Shown: piece by piece, positions 48,092-59,269 of the stretch
Numbering within the stretch: the stretch's first letter is position 1
Layout: every line of letters begins with the position of its first letter
DNA from: Dromiciops gliroides
Lineage: Eukaryota > Chordata > Mammalia > Microbiotheria > Microbiotheriidae
Length of the DNA: 64,000 nucleotides
Assembly (NCBI RefSeq): GCF_019393635.1
Contig: NC_057867.1
Location: 3,032,889 to 3,096,888 of the forward strand
Reading direction: 5' to 3'
Made by a program: the position numbers and the translations under genes
The notes under the pieces: model-generated
What the model was told of the DNA's origin: nothing
Database searches by the model: none
Seen by the model: the letters and a program-made list of their open reading frames with translations, nothing else

Positions 48092-49462
48092 TTTTTTTTT
48101 TAAATGTATAAGGTATTTTATTTTTTCCATTACATGTAATGATAGTTCTCAACTTTTGTTTATACAAGCTTTACAATTTCAGATTTTTCTCCCTCCCTCC
48201 CCTCCCTCCCCCCCTCCCCTAGACAGCAGGTAATCTGATGTAGGTTATGTCTATATATCTCTATACATATAGATATAGATATAGATATAGATATATACAC
48301 ACACATATATATACACATAATAACATTAATCCTATTTCTGCATTAATCCTGTTACAAGAGAAAAAATCAGAGCAGTGATGCAAAACCTCAAAATAGAAAA
48401 AAAAAAAAAAACAACAGCACCCAAAACAAAAGAAATAATATGGTTCAATCAGCATCTATACTCCACAGTTCTTTCTTTCTTTTTTTTTCTTGGATTTGGA
48501 GATCCTCTTCTATCATGAGTTCCCTGGAACTCTTCTGTACCATTGCATTGGTGAGAAGAATATAGTCCATCACAGTAGATCAACACTCAATGTTGATGAT
48601 ACTGTGGTACAATGTTCTTCTGGTTCTGCTCATCTCACTCATCATCAGCTCACGTAAGACCCTCCAGGTTTCTCTGAACTCCTCCTGCTCATCATTTCTT
48701 ACAGCACAATAGTATTCCATTGTATTCATATACCACAACTTGTCCAGCCATTCCCCAATTGATGGGCACCCCCTCAACTTCCAATTCCTTGCTACCACGT
48801 AAAGAGCAGCTATAAATATTTTTGTACATGTGGGTCCCTTTCCCCCTTCCATGATTTCTTTGGGCAAAAGACCTAAAAGTGGAATTGCTGGGTCAAAGGG
48901 TATGCACAGCTTTATCGCCCTTTGGGCATAATTCCAAATTGCTCTCCAGAATGGTTGGATCAGCTCACAGCTCCACCAACAATGGATTAGTGTTCCAATT
49001 TTTCCACAGCCTCTCCAACATTTATTATTTTCCTTTTTTGTCATTTTAGCCAATCTGATAGGTGTCAGGTGGTACCTCAGAGTTGTTTTAATTTGCATCT
49101 CTCTAATCATTAGAGATTTAGAGCATTTTTTCATATGGGAATAGATAGCTTTGGTTTCTTCATCAGAAAACTGCCTGTTCATATCCTTTGACCATTTCTC
49201 AATTGGGGAATGACTTGGATTCTTATAAATTTGATTTAATTCCCTATATATTTTAGAGATGAGGCCTTTATCAGAAGCACTGGCCTCAAAAATTGTTTCC
49301 CAGTTTTCTGCCTCCCTTCCAATTTTGGATGCATTGCTTCTGTTTGTACAAAAATTTTTTAATTTAATATAATCAAAATCATCCATTTTGCATTTTATAA
49401 TATACTCTATCTCTTGTTTGGTCAAAAACTGTTCTCCTTTCCAAAGATCTGATAGGTACACT
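48092..49462 (-). mobile_element. Young 5'-truncated L1 with perfect 17-bp TSD
   Basis: 1371 bp. AGGGAATAGATATTCTT at 48075-48091 is repeated at 49463-49479. The reading frame down to the stop at 48580 is open and encodes the ORF2 C-terminus: MKKCSKSLMIREMQIKTTLR, YHLTPIRLAKM, CWRGCGKIGTLIHCWWSC, PFDPAIPLLGLLPKE, IGEWLDKLWYMNTMEYYCAV. This aligns throughout with the human L1 ORF2p end. The RT and endonuclease domains are absent because of 5' truncation, so it cannot move on its own. The inferred nick on the plus strand, TTCTT/AA, is close to the L1 endonuclease preference TTTT/AA. Confidence 0.96.
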
Positions 49463-49904
49463 AGGGAATAGATATTCTTAATGGTAGAGACTCTGGACAC
49501 CGAATCTGTCTCTCTTCAACCGAGTCTGGGTCAGGGCCACCGGATCTACCTCAAGTGCCTAGATGACAATACATTTGTGCCACTTGAGTCCCGGCCATAA
49601 TGTCCTTCCTTCTCTCTCCTCACCGCAGTCTCCTGGCTTGCCTGGCCTCCTTGAAATCTCCCCCCCCCTCTCCTCTCTTCTTCCCCCTCCCCCACTTCCT
49701 GGTGAGAAGCCTTCTGCCATAGCCCAGAATCTTCTTGTCTCCCCTCAGAGGCCAGGCCAATTTCCTCTGTCTCTAGCTCAACTGTGAGCTCTCTCTGTGG
49801 GAGAGCTGAGGGCCTTCTTGGGCCTTTCTTTATATCCTCAGTACCCCACAAAGAGCCAAGGAATGACACAGGACTTGACTTCTAGGGTCCCTAAATCCTC
49901 AAAG

Positions 49905-50030
49905 CCTGAGTCTTCCCCTTCTCCTAAGACCAAAAGTTCCTTCGGGACAGGGGCCATGTGGTGTTCATCTTTGTAGCCCTGGTATTTGGCCCATAGCAAA
50001 TACTCCACGAATATTTGTTGGATGAATGAA
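49905..50030 (+). mobile_element. L2 LINE 3'-end relic
   Basis: GTTCCTTCGGGACAGGGGCC, TTCATCTTTGTAGCCCTGG, ATATTTGTTGGATGAATGAA: the L2 terminal series. Confidence 0.7.
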
Positions 50031-50259
50031 GAGTGATAAAGGGCAGGAAGGGGGGTAGGAAGAGAGCGCTAATTGGAGTTCAGAGAAGGCTGAGATTACT
50101 TGGAAAACAAGCATGTCCTGAGGATTGTGCCTGAGAGGTCATTTACTTCTATTTATTTGGGGGGGAGGAAACCAAGTTTCCAAGGGAAATGATTTCTTCT
50201 AGCCTGGTGGGAGGGTGAGAAGAGAGGAATCAAGGAAGACTTCATGGACTCTTTACATT

Positions 50260-50870
50260 TAAATCTCTCTGAGAAAGATAAAGAAATAAGATTATCAGTT
50301 TTTCTGAATAGTACTAACTATGCATCATTTTCTGAATAGTACTAACAAAACCTGGTAGGAAGCAATAGGGAAAAAAAATCCATTCAGAATAATTTGCAAA
50401 ATGTGTAAAGGTATTTGGGAGTCAACCTACCAAAGCACATTCAGGATCTATAGGAATATAACTACAAAACACTCTTTACAGAAATAGATGAAGACTTAAA
50501 TAATGGGAGAAAAAATGAATTGTTCATGGTTGAGACGTACCAGTAAAATAAAAATGACAATTTAACTAAATTAACTTACAGATTTAATGCTAAACCACCA
50601 AAGGGTTGTTTTATAGAATTATACAAAATAATAACAATTTATCTGGAGGAAGAGAAGATAAAGAACCACAAGGGAAATAAGGGGGAAAAGGAGGAAGAAA
50701 GGGAGCCAAACAATGCCAGATCTCAAGCCAGATACTAAAACTGTAATCAGCCAAACGATTTGGTGCAAGTTAAAATGGAGAAAAGCTAATCAATGGATGA
50801 GATTATGTAAAGAAGCCTCCAAAGTATAGTATAGTGTTCAAGACACCTGAGGACAATGACTGCTGGGAAA
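50260..50870 (+). mobile_element. Old L1 ORF2 fragment
   Basis: AAGGTATTTGGGAGTCAACC, CTACAAAACACTCTTTACAG, GGAGAAAAGCTAATCAATGG match L1 ORF2 downstream of the RT core. Probably the same old element as 52780-54600, split by later sequence. Confidence 0.7.
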
Positions 50871-51573
50871 AGTGCTGAGAAAACTGGCATAAATTAGGGG
50901 GTGATTTCATCATTGTTACCTTAGCTTTGTTTGGGTTGTTTTCAGTTTGGTTTTGGTTCTGTCATGGAACCCTTTGGGAATCTGGGAAAACCTACAGACT
51001 CTTTCTCAGAATCATGTTTTTAAATTGTTGATTTCTCTGTGGCCTCTGACACTGTCAATCTTCTCTTCCACGGGATACTTTTAGGCCACTCCTCTCTCCT
51101 ACCTAGCAGACTGCTCCTTCTCAGTCTCCTTTACTAGAGTTTCATCCTGTTAACCATGAGTATCCCCCTCAATGTTCTGTCCTGGCCCTCATTACTTCTC
51201 CCTCTATATTACTGCACTTGGGGGTCTCTTCAGTTCCCATAGATCCACCTGATCTAGGACCTGTCTGAGGCTGATTTTGAATTCAGATCTTCTCGACTCC
51301 AGGTCCAATGCTCTATCCACTGTGCCACCTAGCTGCCTCAAATTGATTTTCCTAAATCTCAAATCTGACCATCTCATACTGTCTCCTCCCCCATTCAATC
51401 AACTCCAGCAGCTCCCTATCACCTCCAGGATCAAAGAGAAAATCCTCTATCATATTTTTAAAAGAAAAGTCCTTTATAATCTGTCTCCTTCCTACCTTTA
51501 TAGGCATTCTGTGATCCAGTGACAGGCCGCCTTGCTATTCCTGTCATTCCAGCTCCCTAATCCAGGTATTTTC

Positions 51574-52400
51574 CTTTCTTTTTTTTAATCATAAAAATAT
51601 TTTATTATTTTCAGTTACATATAAAGATAGTTTTCGACATTTGTTTTCTTTCTTTTTTTTTTTTTGGTGGGGCAATGAGGGTTAAGTGACTTGCCCAAGG
51701 TCACACAGCTAGTAAGTGTCAAGTGTCTGAGGCCGAATTTGAACTCAGGTCCTCCTGAATCCAGGGCTGGTGCTCTATCCACTGCGCCACCTAGCTGCCC
51801 CATAACATTTGTTTTCATAAGATTTTGAGTTCCAAATTTTTCTCCCTCCCTCCCTTCCTTCCCCCCTCCTTAATACAGAAAGCAATCTGATATAGGTTAT
51901 ACGTGCACAATAACATTAAGCATATTTCTGCATTAGTCATGTTGTGAAAGACAAATCAGAACACAATGGAAAAACCTCAAAAAAGAAAAAAAAACAGCCA
52001 AAAAGTAGAAACAGTGTAGTTCAATCTGCATTCAGAATCCACAGTTCTTTTTTCTGGATGTGGAAAACATTTTCTATCATGAGTTCTTTGGAATTGTCTT
52101 AGATCATTGCACTGCTGAGAAGAGCCAAGTCTATCACAGCTGATCATCACACAATGTTGTTGTTGCCATGTACAATGTTCTCCTGGTTCTGCTCACTTCA
52201 CTCAGCATCAGTCCACTTAAGTCTTTCCAGGTTTTTCTGAAATCTGCCTGCTCATCATGTCTTACAGCACAACAGTATTCCATTACATTCATATACAACT
52301 TTCCCCAATTGAGAGCATTCCCTCAATTTCCAATTCTTTGCCACCACAAAGAGAGCTGCTATAAATATTTTTGTACATGTGGGTCCTTTTCCCTTTTTTA
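51574..52400 (-). mobile_element. 5'-truncated L1 with perfect 16-bp TSD
   Basis: TAATCCAGGTATTTTC at 51558-51573 is repeated at 52401-52416. Contains the ORF2 end and 3' UTR in reverse, and is itself interrupted by a SINE at 51649-51804. The nick site TTTTC/AA resembles the L1 endonuclease preference. Confidence 0.94.
51649..51804 (-). mobile_element. WSINE-type SINE in the L1, perfect 12-bp TSD
   Basis: ACATTTGTTTTC at 51637-51648 is repeated at 51805-51816. Full length with a long T-rich tail in antisense. Confidence 0.95.
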
Positions 52401-52779
52401 TAATCCAGGTATTTTCAATGAGTCTCTCTCTCACCCCACTCCTCTACCATCTCCCTCCTCATTTCTCCCTTCCTCCTGACTTCCTTCAAGTCCCAGCTAA
52501 AATCCCCTCTTCTATAGGAAGCTTTCCTGGATGCTCCTTAAGGCTGGTGCCAGCCCTCTGGTGATGATCCCCTATTTATCCTGTTCTATAGTTTGTTTGT
52601 ACCTTGTAATTTGCATGTCTTCTCCCCCATTAGACTAGGAGCTCCTTGAGGAAAGGGACTGGCTTTTGCCTCTTTTTGTATCCCCAGCACTTGGCACAGG
52701 GCCTAGCACAAAAGAAACATTTAATAAATGCCAGCTGAATATGTTTAAAATACAAGTTCATTAACCCTAGGTTAAGAAC

Positions 52780-54600
52780 TCTTTAAACTAACATCTTACC
52801 TCATATATCACAATAAAGCCATATTATAAACAAATTAGAGGAGAAGAAACAGAGGCATCTTTTACAACCATGGCAAAAGGAAGAATTCTCAACTAAACAA
52901 GAGACAGAAACAGGTATGAAAGAGAAAATGGGACAATTTCAAGTACATTGAAATAAAAATTTCAATAGCAGCAAAATCAAGGCAGTCAGAATGAGAAGAG
53001 GAGCAGTTAATTGGAGGAAAAAAAAAGCTGCAGTGAATATCTGTGAGTGAGGTCTGTTGTCCAAGCTAGCCAGAAAACGGATACAAGCATCTACAAGCCA
53101 GAACCATTCTCCTCAGGATCCGGGATCTGTAGGCGGACAAAGGAAGTGCAAAGGCATCTCCCAATGAAGAAATAGAACTTCTTAACAAGTACAGGAAAGG
53201 GTGCCCCAAATCCTTCAGAGTAAGAGAAATGCAGCTGAAAACATTCGGGGAAAGACAGCAAAAGATGAAAATGGCACGTGTTGGAGGGGGAGGGGGAGGA
53301 TGAGCATACTAACACTCCACTGATGTTTTGTTTTATAATTTCCTGTAAAAAAAAAAAAAGGAACTCAACCACCAACAAACAGGGACATTTCAAAATGCAA
53401 AGAAGGAAAAAGAAGAATGTATATGAATATACTGTGAATTTATATTATGTATGGGAGTTTTTTCATTGTCTATTAAATATGTAACACAGTAGTAACAAAA
53501 TTCCTCCTTTAATGCCTCATCATAGCAAGGAGATAACCCTGGGTTCTTAAAGGTTATGCCAACAAATCATAAGAATTCTGCCAGGCCCTACCATTTATTG
53601 GAAAGGTTGCAAGTATGACCCTGGCAACTGGCTAAGTCTGAAGCCCAAGCTAGCTAAGCATGGAGAGGCTTATCTCCAGTAGCCTGACCACATGGTGATG
53701 AATTCTGTGGTCCTGGCAACCCATGGAACGAGGAAATAGATATTGAACACCCTCATGCCCTGTTGGTGGAGCTGTGAATTGCTCCAGCCATTCTAGAAAG
53801 AAATATGGAACTATACCCAGAATCACAAACCCTCAGACTCAGTGAATACCACTTCTAGACCTAGCCCCAAAAAGATCAAAGGCAGAGGGAAAAAACTCAC
53901 ATGCAAAAAAAAGCAGCACTTTTTGGTGTAGAAAAGACCTGAAAATATACTAGATGTCCCCATAATTTGGGGCACAGCAGAACAAACTGTGGTATGTGTA
54001 GTGGAATATTATTATGCTCCAAGAAACAACAACAGATATGACTGATTCAGAGAAGCCTGGGAAAAGCTGTATGAACTGATGCAGATTGAAGTGAACAGAA
54101 CCAGGAGAAGCAGTTATATGATAACCAAAATAAAGTAAAGGGTAACAATTCTAAAAGAGTTCTGAACCCTGATCAGTGAAAGCCATGACAAATCAGGCCT
54201 TCAGAAGACTGAAGTTGAAGCCTTAGACTACCGGCACCTCTTGGCAGACAGGTGATGGACTAGACTGGAGATGCCTTGAGATGACTTGCATTTTCAGCCA
54301 TGGCCAATGTATTGATTTGCTTTGTTTAACTGTGTTTACTTGTTCTAAAGGAGGTCACCTATTTAAATGGAGGGCAAGGGGAGTGAGTTAGTGAGGAATG
54401 AGAGAGAGGAGAAAAAAGGGACAAAGCATCAGTAAAATATGAAAAAAGTATGTTCCGGAATAGACACAGAACAACATTGTTCTTACCTTGTTAAATTTAA
54501 TATAAACTGAGAAATGGCAAGTTTTTGCATGGAATCCTTTTTTTTTGTTATTTCTATATTGAAATGTTTTTGTGTGTTGATAAAATTAAGTTTATAATAA
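52780..54600 (+). mobile_element. Old L1, ORF2 C-terminal half and divergent 3' UTR
   Basis: Degraded ORF2 text: GAGTAAGAGAAATGCAGCTG (compare REMQIK), GTTGGTGGAGCTGTGAATTG (compare the HCWWSCE region), GGAATATTATTATGCTCC (MEYYCA). The 3' UTR (54180-54600) differs from that of the younger L1s, marking an older subfamily. Many indels. Confidence 0.7.
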
Positions 54601-54609
54601 AAAGAAAAC

Positions 54610-54756
54610 TTTTTTTTTGATGAGGCAATTGGGGTTAAGTGACTTGCCTAGGGTCACACAGCTAGTAAGTGTTACGTGTCTGAGGTTGGATTTGAACTCA
54701 GGTCCTCCTGAATCCAGGGTCAGTGCTCTATCTACTGTGTCACCTAGCTGCCCCTG
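54610..54756 (-). mobile_element. Mar/WSINE-type SINE
   Basis: Antisense, AATTGGGGTTAAG subfamily. Flanks GAAAACTTTTT and GAAAACATTTTT suggest a decayed TSD in the 3' end of the old L1. Confidence 0.92.
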
Positions 54757-55366
54757 AAAACATTTTTTAAAGTAAAAAAATGCATAGTATTGCATTTTGC
54801 CCTCCCTATCTGTTACTTCTCCTCAGCTTATCTCCAGTCATTCCATTCCTAGTAACCCTGAGCTCTTCCTCCCTCTTTTCCCAAAGGAAGGCCTTCTACT
54901 CACTCTTCCTTTCTTCCACCCTTGGCACATAAGCCACTTCCTGGATAAGGTACAAATGATTGATAGATGGGCCTCTCAATCAAATGATGGCCTAGTTTGA
55001 TTATTAAGTGCTTACTAAAGGCCAGACACTGTGCCAAGTGCTGGAGGACACAAAGAAAGGCAAAAATTGTCCCTGTCCTCAAAGAGTGCACACTCTGGGG
55101 TGGGGGGTGGGGAGGGCCAGGGGAACACGACCTAGAAATAACTGTTGTCAGTCAGTGTTTTTCAATTGTCCAACTCTTTGTGACCCTATCTGGGGTTTTC
55201 TTGGCAAAGATACTGGAGTGATGATTGACTTAGTTTTTCTCTGCAATATAGTGATCCAAGACAATTCCAGAAGACTCATGATGGAAAATGCTCTCCATAT
55301 CCAGAGAAAAAGCTATGGAGTCTGAATGAAGATCGAAGCAGACTGTTTTCACTTTTTTGTTGTTTT

Positions 55367-55515
55367 AAAAAAAAATTTTTAATGGGGCAATGAGGGTTAA
55401 GTGACTTGCCCAAGGTCACACAGCTAGTGTCAAGTGTTTGAGGCTGGATTTGAACTCAGGTCCCCCTCAATCCAGGGCTGGGGCTTTATCCACTGCGCCA
55501 CCTAGCTGCCCCCTA
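55367..55515 (-). mobile_element. WSINE-type SINE, third layer of the nest
   Basis: Antisense. TTTTCACTTTT at 55346-55356 and 55516-55526 (the following TTGTTGTTTT also nearly matches) flanks it inside the plus-strand L1. Confidence 0.9.
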
Positions 55516-55717
55516 TTTTCACTTTTGTTGTTGTTGTTGTTTTTTGTGACTTTACTCTTTTTTTGTTTCTTCTTTCATAACATAACTAATATGGAAATAT
55601 TTTTAACATGATTGCACATGTATAACCTATATTAGATTGCTTGCTGTCTTGGGGAGGAGGTGGGAGGGAGGAAAATTTTGAACTCAAAATCTTATAAAAA
55701 TGAATGTTGTAAACATT

Positions 55718-56203
55718 ATTTTTTAATAAATAAAAGTATTTTATCATTTCCAGTTACATATAAGAATAGTTTTCAACATTTGTTTTCATAGGATTTTTAG
55801 TTCCATATTTTTCTCCCACCCTCCCTTCCCTCCCTCCTCTCCAAGATGGAAAGCAATCTGATATAGGTTATATATGTGCAATTACTTTAAGCATATTTCT
55901 GCATTAGTCATCTTGTGAAAGAGGAATCAGAGCACAAGGGGAAAACCTCAAAAAAGAAGGAAAAAACAGCTCAAAAGTAGAAATAGTATGGTTCAATCTG
56001 TATTCATAATCCACAGTTCTTTTTTCTGGATGTTGAAAACATTTTCTATCATGAGTTCTTTGAAATTGTTTTGGGTCGTTGCACTGCTGAGAAAAGCCAA
56101 GTCTATCACCATTATTCATCACACAATGTTACTGTTACTGTGTACAGTGTTCTCCTGGTTCTGCTCCTCTCAGTCAGCATCAGTTCATGAAAGTCCTTCC
56201 AAG
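55718..56203 (-). mobile_element. L1 3' end, third layer of the nest
   Basis: 486 bp of L1 3' end in reverse. TGTAAACATT at 55708-55717 is repeated at 56204-56213. Inserted tail-to-tail into the last bases of the plus-strand L1. Confidence 0.9.
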
Positions 56204-56449
56204 TGTAAACATTCTTTACATGTATTATTTAGTTAAGATAAATACTGTATAGTTAAAATAAAAAATAAAAACAAAGATACTAGAATGGTTGCCATTTCCT
56301 TCTCCAGCTCATTTTACAGATAAGGAAACTGAGGCAAACAGGGTTAAGTGACTTGCCCCTGTCTGAGGCCAGATTTGAACTCATGAGATGAGTTTTTCTG
56401 ATTCCAAATCCAGTGCTCTATCCACTGCAGTGTCACCTAGCTGCCCCAT

Positions 56450-56880
56450 GTAAAGAACTGGGTACATACAAGATGTAGACAAAGTAGATGGAAGATAATC
56501 CCAGAGGAAAAGCCTCCTGCAGAAAGTAATACTTGAGCTGAGTCTTAAAGGAAGTCAGGGAAACTAAATAGATGTGAAGTAGAGCATTCCAAGAAGAGGG
56601 AAGAAACCTGCAAAAGTCTAGAGATGGAGATGGAGGAGGCTCCTAAAGTGGAATGTCGAGTTCAGGTTGGGGAGGAGTAAGGTTATAAAGGGCTGTAAAT
56701 GTCCAACAGGAGTTTCCATTTGAGCCTGGAGGTGACAGGGAGCCACTGGGGCTCAATGAGCAGGGGAGTGATGCTGAGCTTCAGGAAAATCACTTTGACT
56801 TCGATGTCGATGTCAATGATGAATAGGTATGGGAAGTGACTTGAAGCTGGGAGACTAATTAAGAGGCTACTGCAACAGTC
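56450..56880. repeat. Ancient interspersed repeat, unresolved family
   Basis: Continues the series seen at 20450: AATACTTGAGCTGAGTC, GTAGAGCATTCCAAG, AGGGAGCCACTGGGGCTC, GAGGCTACTGCAACAGTC. Eutherian genomes hold similar text, but I cannot fix the family. Confidence 0.4.
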
Positions 56881-57009
56881 TGATGGAGAAATTCAATTCT
56901 GAACCTGTGTGGTGGTTTGCAGAAATATGAGAGAGATATTGCAGTAATCAAAGAGACAAGACTTGCATATGCAGGATGGGTAAGGACCTGAGGTTGTGAA
57001 GTAAAGAAA

Positions 57010-57160
57010 TAAGCACAACAACCTGGGGAAAGAGGTGCTATTATGCTCCCCATTTTTCAGGCGATGAAACTGAGGAAGACAGAGGTGAATGACTTGCCCA
57101 AGGTCACACATGCCTGAGGCCAGATGTGAAATTGGGTCTTGTTGATTCCAAGAGATAAAA
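57010..57160 (-). mobile_element. MIR relic
   Basis: TATGCTCCCCATTTTTCAGG ... GAAACTGAGGAAGACAG ... GACTTGCCCAAGGTCACAC. Confidence 0.7.
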
Positions 57161-57249
57161 CACTCCTTTGCCCTGCTGTGGAATTCCTTGATAATGGTCT
57201 GTTACCACAAAATTGTAGAGTGAGCAGGAGTGAGTTAACTTTCTTGTAG

Positions 57250-57440
57250 ATATTCAGTCTGACTCTTCATAACCTTGTGGACCATACTGTCCATGGAGTT
57301 TTCTTGGCAAAGACACTGGAGTGGTTTTCCATTTCCTTCTTGCCCAAGGTCACACAGCTAGGGAATTTCTAAGGCTGGATTTGAATTCAGGTCTTCCTGA
57401 CTCAAAGCCCAGCATTCTATCCATTGAGCCACCTAGATGC
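57250..57440 (-). mobile_element. RTE-tailed marsupial SINE
   Basis: ATATTCAGTCTGACTCTTCA ... CTTGGCAAAGACACTGGAG, CACACAGCTAGGGAATTTC ... ATTGAGCCACCTAGATGCC. The left edge is diverged. Confidence 0.75.
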
Positions 57441-57459
57441 CTCAATGAGCTAACTAGAA

Positions 57460-57650
57460 GCTGCTAGAAGCCTTGAGTTCAAATCCTGCCTCAGACACTT
57501 GATAGCTGTGTGACCCTGGGAAAGTCACTTAATTCCTCTCAGCCTCAGTTTCCCCATCAGTAAAAATGGGGATTATAATAGCTCCTATCTCTCAGTGCTA
57601 TTGAGAGGATCAAATGAGGTAACACAAGCAGGACACTTTCCAAATCTAAA
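57460..57650 (+). mobile_element. MIR/Ther-1 CORE-SINE
   Basis: CCTTGAGTTCAAATCCTGCC, TGACCCTGGGAAAGTCAC, CCTCAGTTTCCCCATCAG, ATGGGGATTATAATAGC. Confidence 0.85.
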
Positions 57651-57899
57651 TCCTACAGAAATGATTAATAGTAGACCCTCTCCATCAACAGGAAATCATT
57701 TTGTTTGGACTCTGCCCAGGTCCCTAACATTGGCAAACACCTTGCTTTGAGTGAGCATTAGGGTACAGGCTTCCTTTGAAATCGTCTCTTGAGGATCACT
57801 ACACAAAGTCATCTTCATAGTGGGATCTAGCAGAGCCTGGGCTCCTTTGAAGGCTTGAAGGGCAGCCCCCTTGAGCCCTTCCTGATCTGCTGGCATACT

Positions 57900-58095
57900 A
57901 GTGCCTTCCCTCCCTTGATCTTCTCCAATTTAGCCTGTGCCTATCTTGTACAGAGCTGGTTTCGAGTTGTCTTCCCCATTAGATTGAGAGCTCCTTGAGG
58001 GCAGGTACTGGTTTTGCTTGACTCTCTATTTCTAATGCTTAGGGACATTATGGGCACATAATCAGTGCTCATTAACTGTGGCTAACTTGTCTAAG
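57900..58095 (+). mobile_element. L2 LINE 3'-end relic
   Basis: CCATTAGATTGAGAGCTCC, TTGAGGGCAGGTACTGG, GGGCACATAATCAGTGCTC. Confidence 0.72.
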
Positions 58096-58139
58096 GAGAA
58101 CCTTTGCACCCATTTTTGGTTCCACTGGGGTCCATTTGT

Positions 58140-59268
58140 TAGGTTTTTCTTTTTCTTTTATTCATTTTGAACTTAAATACAAAAAGGAAAAAAAAGATTA
58201 TGTCCATGTACACAGCACAACATAAAAAGATTCAGTATAAAACAATGAATTTCCATTTTACCCTGTTTAATTTTTTAAACTATGTAATAAATACTACACA
58301 TCATTTTCAAAGCTAACCTGCTTTTCTGTGCTTCCTTCTAAGTTTTTTGTTCTCTGATGTGCACTTTTAATTTTTTTTCTTCCTCCCTCCCCACCCTACC
58401 CTAGAGAAAGCTACCATTAGGCACACACACACACAGAGATCTATATGTAAAACCATACTATACATACTTCTATTTATCAGTTTCTTTTCAGTTTCTCTTC
58501 TTCAGTTTCTCTTTAGAGGTAGATAGCATCTTCCTTCATAGATCCTTTGTCATTGATGTATTTCTAATACTCAAAATGACTTAATTGTTCAAAGTTGTTC
58601 TTCAAACAATATTGCTGTTACTGTGTACAATGTTCTCTTGGTTCTTATCTCACTCAATTATTTTTATTATGTTTATTTATAATTCTTACATTATTTCATG
58701 TCTTTCCACATTTTCTAAAATCAACCAACTCATCATTTCTTACAGTACAGTAGTACTCCACCACAACTTGTTTAGCCATTCTCTCACTTTCTAATTCTTT
58801 GCCAGCACAAAGAGAACTGCTATAAATATTTTAGAACATATAGGTTCTTTTCCTTTTTCCCTGATCAGCTATGCTGAAGGGTACACACAGTTTTATGATT
58901 CTTTGGGCATAATTCCAAATCGCTCTCCAAAATGGTTGGATGGGTTCACAATTCCATTAAGTGTATTAGTGTCCCAATTTTTCCATATCCCCTCCAACAT
59001 TTGTCATTTCCCCTTCTATCGTTTTAGCCAATCTGATAGGTGGATCTCATAGATCGGTGTATATGATAGCTAGTATCTCAGAGTTGTTTTAATTCGCATT
59101 TCTCTAATCAAGCATTTTTAGACTTAGAGCATTTTTCATATGACTACATAGCTTTGATTTCTTCTTCCCAAAACTGCCTGTTCATATCCTTTGGCTATTT
59201 AACAATTGGGAAATGATTCATATTCTTATAAATTTGACAAAGTTCTTTATATATTTGAGATAGGTTGG
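58140..59268 (-). mobile_element. 5'-truncated L1, about 1.1 kb, older subfamily
   Basis: In reverse: a long 3' UTR (58140-58580), then the ORF2 C-terminus with frameshifts (CTGCTATAAATATTTTAG, TTTGGGCATAATTCCAAATC, CCAATCTGATAGGTGG, AAAACTGCCTGTTCATATCC). More diverged than the L1 at 48092. Confidence 0.85.
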
Positions 59269-59269
59269 G

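Larger units (their letters stand above)
51030..52740 (+). mobile_element. L2 LINE split by an L1 insertion
   Basis: Left part 51030-51557 (with a SINE fragment at 51255-51345) and right part 52417-52740 (TTCAAGTCCCAGCTAAAATCC, TATAGGAAGCTTTCCTGG, AGCTCCTTGAGGAAAGGGAC, GCACAAAAGAAACATTTAATA). The sequence rejoins across the L1 at 51574-52400. Confidence 0.7.
55221..56271 (+). mobile_element. L1 3' end, second layer of the nest
   Basis: Flanked by CAAAGATACTGGAGTG (55205-55220) and CAAAGATACTAGAATG (56272-56287), a 16-bp TSD with two differences. The L1 runs 55221-55717, is cut by a minus-strand L1, and resumes at 56214 (CTTTACATGTATTATTTAG) with its A-rich tail. Confidence 0.88.
55145..56447 (-). 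mobile_element. RTE-tailed SINE, outer layer of a four-element nest
   Basis: The BovB-like end (TGTCCAACTCTTTGTGACCC ... CAAAGATACTGGAGTG) stops at 55220 and the SINE resumes at 56272 (CAAAGATACTAGAATG ... CACCTAGCTGCCCC). All sequence between is a later insertion. Confidence 0.85.
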
